DNA of 64,000 bases from Campylobacter corcagiensis. Its GTDB lineage: Bacteria; Campylobacterota; Campylobacteria; Campylobacterales; Campylobacteraceae. The stretch covers positions 992,001 to 1,056,000 of the forward strand of contig NZ_CP053842.1 in the NCBI RefSeq assembly GCF_013201645.1, given 5' to 3'. Shown here one piece after another: positions 58,643 to 64,000 of the stretch (position 1 is its first letter; each line of letters starts with the position of its first letter). The notes under the pieces are model-generated. The model did no database searches. It saw only the letters and a program-made list of their open reading frames with translations, and was not told the origin of the DNA. The position numbers were made by a program, and so were the translations under genes.

Positions 58643-58704
58643 GCATCATCCAAATCAGAACTAGCACAAACCTCAATTTCATCTAATTTTACAACTTCAC
58701 CCAT
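58636..58704 (-). CDS. 22-residue peptide ORF
   Basis: ATG 58704 lies 2 bp after the stop of the 205-residue membrane protein gene, with AAAAGGAGC as a very good ribosome site, and the stop overlaps the next gene. The product is acidic: MGEVVKLDEIEV followed by CASSDLDDAC. A leader-like first half and a Cys/Ser-containing end recall modified-peptide precursors, but no modifying enzyme is seen. It could equally be a coupling leader. Confidence 0.5.
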   Translation of the reverse strand: MGEVVKLDEIEVCASSDLDDAC

Positions 58705-58706
58705 AA

Positions 58707-59324
58707 TTAGCTCCTTTTATTTTTTAATAATATGTGTAAATCAAAAATAATAATGCAAATAGCTATGTATATTATAAAATAAATCATCATTTGCATAAAG
58801 CCAATAAACACAAACATTTCAAAACGTGAACTCATATCTATATAGTAAGTATTTCTAATAAAAGAAATTCCATTCACTATTTTTCCAGTATAATAATCAT
58901 AAGATACGGATATAATAACAGCACAAATAACCAAATCAATTATAAAATTACTATTATATTTTCTATAGTTATTATCTCTTTTTATGATAAAGTTATTCAC
59001 TATGATAATACAAAAACTTATAGCTAACAATATGCCCATTATCCACATCAAAGCTGTATAAAAAGCTACTACTTGTGGTAAAGAACTTGCTTCACTAAAA
59101 ACCGATATATTTGGAAAATATCCAGCCATAAACTCTGTAAATTTTAGTAAAATTTCATCTCTTTCTAAAATATCTTTAGGCATTATAAAAACACTTAGTG
59201 AAGCAATAGCATAGATACTCATTACTGTATAAAATGCGTAATGTTTTTCATTTTTTTCTTTGCTATTTTTATATTCACTATTAGCCTTTGTCATTAACTC
59301 TTTTAGATCTTTTAAATTTGGCAA
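58707..59324 (-). CDS. hypothetical membrane protein with four transmembrane segments
   Basis: 205 residues from a TTG start (59324) behind AAGGAG. A charged cytoplasmic N-terminus (NLKDLKELMTKANSEYKNSK) precedes four hydrophobic segments (about 28-47, 85-109, 128-145 and 170-197). No family recognised. A good promoter (TTCAAA-17-TATAAT) lies upstream. First gene of the leftward accessory patch that ends at 56690. Confidence 0.65.
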   Translation of the reverse strand: MPNLKDLKELMTKANSEYKNSKEKNEKHYAFYTVMSIYAIASLSVFIMPKDILERDEILLKFTEFMAGYFPNISVFSEASSLPQVVAFYTALMWIMGILLAISFCIIIVNNFIIKRDNNYRKYNSNFIIDLVICAVIISVSYDYYTGKIVNGISFIRNTYYIDMSSRFEMFVFIGFMQMMIYFIIYIAICIIIFDLHILLKNKRS

Positions 59325-59400
59325 TACAACTCCTTATTAAGGCTAAATTTAAGCAAATTTTCTAAGTTTTAGTAAAACTTTATATAAATCCTATTTTAAA

Positions 59401-59429
59401 ATTATATCCAAGCTAGAGTTATCTTTGAA
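59401..59429 (-). promoter_or_regulatory. promoter of the accessory membrane-protein patch
   Basis: Minus strand TTCAAA (59429-59424), 17 bp, TATAAT (59406-59401), about 77 bp before the TTG start at 59324. Confidence 0.6.
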
Positions 59430-59511
59430 ATAGCTGTTAAATTAAATTTAAAATTTTTATAGCTTTTTATCGTGATAAAAATAAATATTAGTAAATTTAA
59501 GATTATTAAAT

Positions 59512-59535
59512 GAGATAGTCATAAAAGACTATCTC
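59512..59535 (-). terminator. stem-loop after the glycine-zipper gene
   Basis: GAGATAGTC / GACTATCTC with a 6-nt loop, 8 bp past the stop. The U-run is imperfect. Confidence 0.65.
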
Positions 59536-59542
59536 TAAAAAT

Positions 59543-59977
59543 TTAGCGAACCTCTATAACGATTTTAGGTTGCTTTTCAAGAGTTACTTTTGAGTACTCT
59601 TTGCCCTTATAATATCCGATATTTCTGTATCCTGTTAAAACTTCTTTAGTTGAAGTTATATTTTTATAAGTGCAGTTTTTGTTTTTTACATTTTTTTGAA
59701 CTTGATTTCCAGCTATGCCGCCACCTATCGCACCAGCTACGGTTGCTAGCTTTTTACCACTACCGCCACCAAATTGATTTCCTATGACGCCACCAGCAAC
59801 TCCACCAACAACTGTTCCAAGAATGTTGTTATCATCAAAGCCACTCCCACAATCCTCAACTGTATTAGTAACTTCTCTTGTTTCATAAATCGGTACATGC
59901 CTGCTTACATCTATCGTAACAGATCTAGCAAATACAGAACTTGCTACTACAAGTGAAAATAAAATTACTTTTTTCAT
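59543..59977 (-). CDS. glycine-zipper 2TM surface-antigen-like protein
   Basis: 144 residues from the ATG at 59977, chosen because AAAGGAG sits 5 bp upstream (an ATG directly before it at 59980 is the alternative); the longer open frame to 60028 would run into recG. Signal peptide MKKVILFSLVVASSVFARS; the glycine zipper is NILGTVVGGVAGGVIGNQFG and GAIGGGIAGNQVQ. Related to the Rickettsia 17-kDa antigen and SlyB family of outer-membrane-associated proteins. Function unproven. Confidence 0.82.
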   Translation of the reverse strand: MKKVILFSLVVASSVFARSVTIDVSRHVPIYETREVTNTVEDCGSGFDDNNILGTVVGGVAGGVIGNQFGGGSGKKLATVAGAIGGGIAGNQVQKNVKNKNCTYKNITSTKEVLTGYRNIGYYKGKEYSKVTLEKQPKIVIEVR

Positions 59978-60012
59978 CATATCTCCTTTGATTAAATTAA
60001 CTATATTATAGT

Positions 60013-61797
60013 TTATAAATATAAACAAGCTAGCCTATCTCTAGCAGCTTTGGCGATGTTTTCTTCATAATCATAAAACCTAAAAGCACTACCGTGCTGA
60101 ATACTTCCATCTATTAAATCCCCGCCCTGACGGTTTTTAAGATCTATATCAGCTACTTTAAATCCATCTAAAGTCTTAGCAAATTCTTTTAGCCTTTCAG
60201 CTGGCTCTTTTAGCTTTGTAAAAAGATAGCACCACGCCTTACCACCATGCCTTCCAACTCTTCCACGAAGCTGATGAAGAGTAGCAAGACCTAGCCTTTC
60301 AGGAGCAACTATAACTATGATGCTAAGTCTTGGAAGTGAAATTCCAACCTCAACAACAGTCGTACTTAAAAGCAGATCTCCGCTATCTCTAAATTTTTCT
60401 AAAACGCTTTCCTTATCCTTATCTTTTCCGTGCGTGATATAGACATTATCAAAATTTTTAAGCCAGTAAGAACTACCTTCACTTAGGCTTTGATACTGGC
60501 TTACATCGCTTTCTTCTATGAGTGGATAGACAACGATAGCTTGTTTTCCTTTTGAAATTTCATCTTTTATGTGAGTTATTAAAGAGCCAAATTTATCGCC
60601 TTGAATGATGATGGTTTTTATATCTTTTTTAAATGGCATCTCTTTTAAAGAGCTAAATCTAGCTAGATCTGAGTTTATAAGCATCATAGTTCTTGGAATT
60701 GGCGTAGCACTAAACTGGACAAAATGACTTCTAAACTCGCCATCTTTTGTAAGAGAGTTAATCAAATTTCTTTGATTTGAGCCAAAGCGGTGCTGTTCAT
60801 CAACCATGATTAAATTTGCTTTTGGCAAATTTTGATAAAGCAAAACATGAGTTCCTATTATTAAATTTACGCCACTAAAATCAACATTTTTATCGCCACT
60901 TTTTACTAAAAGTATGTTTAAAAACTCAGGTAAAAGTCTCTTTGCTTCGCTGTAAATTTGCTCACATAAAATACTAGTTGGAGCCATTATGATAGCGGTA
61001 TTTGGATAGACCATCAAAGACGCTGCAAACATAACCAAAGTCTTGCCACTTCCAACATCGCCCATTACAACTCGCCTTGTAGCATCACCGCTTTTAAAGT
61101 CGTTTTTTATATCATTAATAGCTAAAATTTGATCATTTGTAGGGGTAAATGGCAAAGTTTCTAGCCAACTACTTATATCATAAATTTCAAAGCTTTTAGC
61201 CTTAAATTTATACTTTTTTTTGCTAAGTTTTCTTATGTAGTTATAAATTTCTATAAATTTTAAAGTATTTAAACTAGCTTCATCATTTTCTAAATTCTCA
61301 ACTAGTTCTACGCTTTTTTTATCATTTTTATGAAAACTTAGTAAAAATTCAGCCTCTTCTTCAGTAAGTCCTTCGTTTATAAGATCGTCTTTTTTTAGAT
61401 TTTCATTTATTAGCTTTTTAACCGTGGCATCTCGAATTTCAAGCTTGTATTTTGGTAAAATTTCTCCAACTTTTGTAATAACTTTTGGATTTGTAAACTG
61501 CCAAATTCCACCATAAATAGAGCTTTTGCCGTTTATATACATTTTTTTGCCACTTTTAAAAGTGCTATAATGCCACGGTCTTGCGTTAAAAATAGTAAGT
61601 CTGATATCTTGATCCCAGCTTAAAGAGTAAGCTTGGATGATAAGCATTTTTGAATTTACTCTAAAGGATTTAGTCTCTATTTCAATGGTGTTTTCGCCTT
61701 CACTTGGAGTTTGGCTAAGAGTTAAATCATCAAAAGCTTTAGGAATTAACAAAGCTAAATCAATAGCAGTCTTAACTCCGATTTTTTCTAAACTCAT
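60013..61797 (-). CDS. recG: ATP-dependent DNA helicase RecG
   Basis: Remodels stalled forks and recombination intermediates. 594 residues, shorter than E. coli (693) at the N-terminal wedge side, as in other Campylobacter. Helicase motifs: GDVGSGKTLVMFAASL (Walker A), MAPTSILCEQ, MVDEQHRFG (DEQH box), FSATPIPRT, STTVVEVGISLP and QLRGRVGRHGG. It overlaps the M16 gene by 4 bp. Confidence 0.95.
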   Translation of the reverse strand: MSLEKIGVKTAIDLALLIPKAFDDLTLSQTPSEGENTIEIETKSFRVNSKMLIIQAYSLSWDQDIRLTIFNARPWHYSTFKSGKKMYINGKSSIYGGIWQFTNPKVITKVGEILPKYKLEIRDATVKKLINENLKKDDLINEGLTEEEAEFLLSFHKNDKKSVELVENLENDEASLNTLKFIEIYNYIRKLSKKKYKFKAKSFEIYDISSWLETLPFTPTNDQILAINDIKNDFKSGDATRRVVMGDVGSGKTLVMFAASLMVYPNTAIIMAPTSILCEQIYSEAKRLLPEFLNILLVKSGDKNVDFSGVNLIIGTHVLLYQNLPKANLIMVDEQHRFGSNQRNLINSLTKDGEFRSHFVQFSATPIPRTMMLINSDLARFSSLKEMPFKKDIKTIIIQGDKFGSLITHIKDEISKGKQAIVVYPLIEESDVSQYQSLSEGSSYWLKNFDNVYITHGKDKDKESVLEKFRDSGDLLLSTTVVEVGISLPRLSIIVIVAPERLGLATLHQLRGRVGRHGGKAWCYLFTKLKEPAERLKEFAKTLDGFKVADIDLKNRQGGDLIDGSIQHGSAFRFYDYEENIAKAARDRLACLYL

Positions 61798-62987
61798 TTT
61801 GTAACTATGCTAAATGACAGCTTTGTTATCTCATGATGAGTATTTATAAATTCATTTAACCCATCAAGACTTAATGCCTTTATACGCTCCAAATCTCTCT
61901 CAAACTCGCCAAATTCATACCCATCATAAAACTCTTTTTGTCTAATAGCAACTCTTTTAAACATAGTCTCTTTTTGCAAAGGCACACTTCCAAGCAAGAA
62001 ATTCTTTGCTGCTTTTAGCTCATCATCGCTTACGCCATACTTTACAAAATGCTCAAATTCATCTTTTATCACAGATATAGCACTATCTTTGTTTTCAAGT
62101 TTTGTTTGCATATAGCCCCAAATTTTAGAATTTGTAAGAGTAAAAGAATTTCTAGCATAAGCTGAGTAAGCAAGCCCTCTTTTAACGCGAATTTCTTCTA
62201 AAAGTCTGCTTCCAAACCCACTACTTCCAAGTATAAATGTACTCACACTTGCTTTATAACTCTCATCTTTTGTAGCGTTAAATGGCGCTCCAAAGTAGAT
62301 ATAAGCTTGCTCGGTTGGTTTTGAAATCTCTTTTGTTATCATTTTATTAGTTGTAGAAATTTTAGGAAGCTCTCTTTTATCACCTTTTGGTAAAATTTCA
62401 AAAAGCTCTTTGAAATTTTGCTCTTTTATATCTCCTGCTAAAACGATATGTAAATTTGATAAATTTAGCCCACCTAAAAACTCACAAATATCATCTAAAT
62501 TTATGCTTTCTACACTCTTTATGCTTCCACTACTTGGATATGCTAAATTTGATCCATCGTGTAAAATTTTATCTAGCTCACACTTTGCGATATAGTCAAA
62601 ATCGCTCTCATTTGTAGCTATTTCGCCCTTTGTTATGATTTTGAGTTTTTCTAAAATATTAGCGTCTAAATTTGGATCTTTTAAAAGCTCTAAAAGCTTA
62701 GAATAAGCAAAGCCAAAATGCTCTTTTAGGCAGTTTAACTCAATAACAAATGTCTCAAACCCGCAGCTTGCATAAATTTCTACTGCTTTTATCTCAAGAG
62801 ATTTATTAAATTCAAGTCCTTTGGTTTTTGTGCCTTCATTTAGAAGTTTTGCACTTAGTTTTGCTAAGCCTTGCTTTTTTTCAGATACAACTCCACTAGC
62901 ACAAAAGATAAGTCTAAGTGTTACAACAGGCAAACTTTGATCAAATTCATATAAAACTTTTACACCATTTTGTTCGCTTACTTTCAT
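61794..62987 (-). CDS. M16-family peptidase homologue lacking the HxxEH zinc motif
   Basis: 397 residues. Two M16 halves are visible: the N-terminal half (DQSLPVVTLRLIFCASGVVSEKKQGLAKLSAKLLNEG) and the C-terminal half with FILGSSGFGSRLLEEIRVKRGLAYSAYA, the R...Y motif that completes the active site in two-subunit enzymes. Where active subunits read GxAHxxEHM, this one reads GLAKLSAKLL, so no zinc site exists. It is probably the inactive partner of an M16 heterodimer. It overlaps mqnC by 4 bp. Confidence 0.88.
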   Translation of the reverse strand: MKVSEQNGVKVLYEFDQSLPVVTLRLIFCASGVVSEKKQGLAKLSAKLLNEGTKTKGLEFNKSLEIKAVEIYASCGFETFVIELNCLKEHFGFAYSKLLELLKDPNLDANILEKLKIITKGEIATNESDFDYIAKCELDKILHDGSNLAYPSSGSIKSVESINLDDICEFLGGLNLSNLHIVLAGDIKEQNFKELFEILPKGDKRELPKISTTNKMITKEISKPTEQAYIYFGAPFNATKDESYKASVSTFILGSSGFGSRLLEEIRVKRGLAYSAYARNSFTLTNSKIWGYMQTKLENKDSAISVIKDEFEHFVKYGVSDDELKAAKNFLLGSVPLQKETMFKRVAIRQKEFYDGYEFGEFERDLERIKALSLDGLNEFINTHHEITKLSFSIVTK

Positions 62988-64000
62988 CTGTAAATCTCCA
63001 AAATATCATAATTTGTATTTCTTTTAGCTGGAATTTCTCCAATATCTTTAATAAGTTCTATCATTTGATCTTGATTCATTCTAAATGAAGCTCCTGCTGC
63101 TTTTACGACATTTTCTTCCATCATAGTTGAGCCTAAATCATTTGCACCAAATTTAAGTGCAAGCTGACCTATATATGAACCTTGTGTAACCCATGAACTT
63201 TGGATGTTTTTAAAGTTATCTAAAAATAGTCTTGAAACTGCAAGTAGCCTTAAATAGCGGTTTGAGCTTTGCTTTTTAATCTCAGGATGTTCAGCTAAAA
63301 GCTTAGTATTTTTGCCCTGAAAACTCCACAAAATAAAAGCTCTAAAGCCACCAGTTTGATCTTGAAGATCTCTTAGATAATCCCAGTGTTTAACTATTTC
63401 GTAGTTACTCTCAACTGTGCCAAACATCATAGTTGCTGTCGTTTTTATACCAAGTTCATGAGCTTGTTTGTGTATATTAAGCCAAGTAGCGGTGCTGGTT
63501 TTTTTAGGAGCTACGATATCACGAACTCTATCACTTAAAACCTCAGCTCCAGCACCAGGCATAGAGTAAAGGCCTTTAGCTTTTAATCTAGAAAGAACTT
63601 CACGCGTTGAAATTTTAGAAATTTTAGCGATGTATTCTATCTCAATAGCTGAAAATCCATGAATCGTGATAGTTGGGTAGTTTTTGCTAATATAATCCAC
63701 CAAATCCTCATACCACTCGATTTTAAGCTTAGGATGAACTCCACCTTGAAAAAGTATCTGTGTGCCGCCAATTTCAATGAGTTCTTCTATTTTTTTACCG
63801 ATCTCTTCAAAGCTTAAAATATAAGCATCATCTTGATTTACATGGCGATAAAACGCACAAAATTTACAATCCACCCAGCAAGTGTTGGTGTAATTAATAT
63901 TTCTATCAACAATAAAAGTTGTTATCTTATCAGGGTGAAGTTCTTGCTTTTTTTCAAAAGCCATTTTGCCAAGGTCTGTAAGTTCAGCATTTTCTATCAA
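62984..64000 (-). CDS. mqnC: dehypoxanthine futalosine cyclase MqnC, partial at the window edge
   Basis: Radical SAM enzyme of the futalosine route to menaquinone. CWVDCKFCAFYR gives the C-x3-C-x2-C cluster motif; GGTQILFQGGVHPKL, LYSMPGAGAEVLSDRVRD and TATMMFGTVE are family signatures. 338 residues are visible; the reading frame begins at the last base with ENAELTDLGKMAFEKKQELH, and the true start is probably some ten residues beyond the edge. Menaquinol made here is the donor used by NapGH. Confidence 0.94.
   Translation of the reverse strand: MIENAELTDLGKMAFEKKQELHPDKITTFIVDRNINYTNTCWVDCKFCAFYRHVNQDDAYILSFEEIGKKIEELIEIGGTQILFQGGVHPKLKIEWYEDLVDYISKNYPTITIHGFSAIEIEYIAKISKISTREVLSRLKAKGLYSMPGAGAEVLSDRVRDIVAPKKTSTATWLNIHKQAHELGIKTTATMMFGTVESNYEIVKHWDYLRDLQDQTGGFRAFILWSFQGKNTKLLAEHPEIKKQSSNRYLRLLAVSRLFLDNFKNIQSSWVTQGSYIGQLALKFGANDLGSTMMEENVVKAAGASFRMNQDQMIELIKDIGEIPAKRNTNYDILEIYR

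Noticed and set aside
59978-60028. Longer start for the glycine-zipper protein
   Set aside because: The extension would precede a clear signal peptide and overlap recG; the ATGATG at 59980-59975 has AAAGGAG upstream.

Overview
The window is a low-GC (about 30% by eye), densely packed bacterial chromosome segment with the gene content of a Campylobacter (Campylobacterota). The pointers are hobA, a nap operon in the order napAGHB-F-L-D without napC, the futalosine menaquinone enzyme MqnC, a short HrcA, a Csd3/Pgp3-type peptidoglycan hydrolase and a PgbB-type protein. I cannot fix the species. No rRNA, tRNA, insertion sequence or CRISPR array was recognised.

Layout. 1-857: the start of a membrane-anchored, phosphate-binding-like protein running off the left edge. 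1041-4281: the heat-shock operon hrcA-grpE-dnaK (leftward) behind a perfect consensus promoter and a CIRCE-like operator. 4470-6030: a small helix-turn-helix gene with paired mirror-image operators, then about 1 kb of decayed or non-coding DNA. 6028-9279: a 1083-residue YadA-type trimeric autotransporter. 9563-20323: mostly leftward housekeeping genes (DHH phosphoesterase, Rrf2 regulator, cmoA, ribF, lipocalin, tlyA, ligA, folP, holB, hobA, lysC, rppH), with rpsO rightward. 20535-23843: hemW, tatB, tatC, queA (rightward). 23935-30582: the periplasmic nitrate reductase operon, with an FNR/CRP-type box at about -41.5. 30718-33956: ruvX, dprA, a polysaccharide-deacetylase-like protein and ilvC. 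34034-38330: rnr, holA, rpsF-ssb-rpsR.

38500-46500 is accessory. It holds a cupin pseudogene, a DUF1643 gene with two small downstream ORFs, a leftward set of a double-AAA+ ATPase and two DUF262 proteins (the last with a DUF1524 HNH-like end), and a divergent WYL-domain regulator. An identical operator design, ATGACA-N6-TGTCAT placed 10 bp upstream of TATAAT, sits in front of both the DUF1643 gene and the ATPase gene. The operator in the ATPase/regulator intergenic region would also lie just downstream of the regulator's own start point. I read this as one WYL-controlled unit and a candidate undescribed anti-phage system; this is the main find.

46511-56666 returns to housekeeping: a frameshifted Nudix gene, mgtE, csd3-like, pgbB-like, glcD-like, vanZ-like, yihY-like, comEC-like and ppk. 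56690-59324 is a second accessory patch: small membrane proteins, a 22-residue peptide ORF, a possible Hint-domain remnant and a multiply frameshifted Sel1-repeat gene. The right end holds a glycine-zipper protein, recG, an M16 peptidase homologue without its zinc motif, and mqnC running off the edge.
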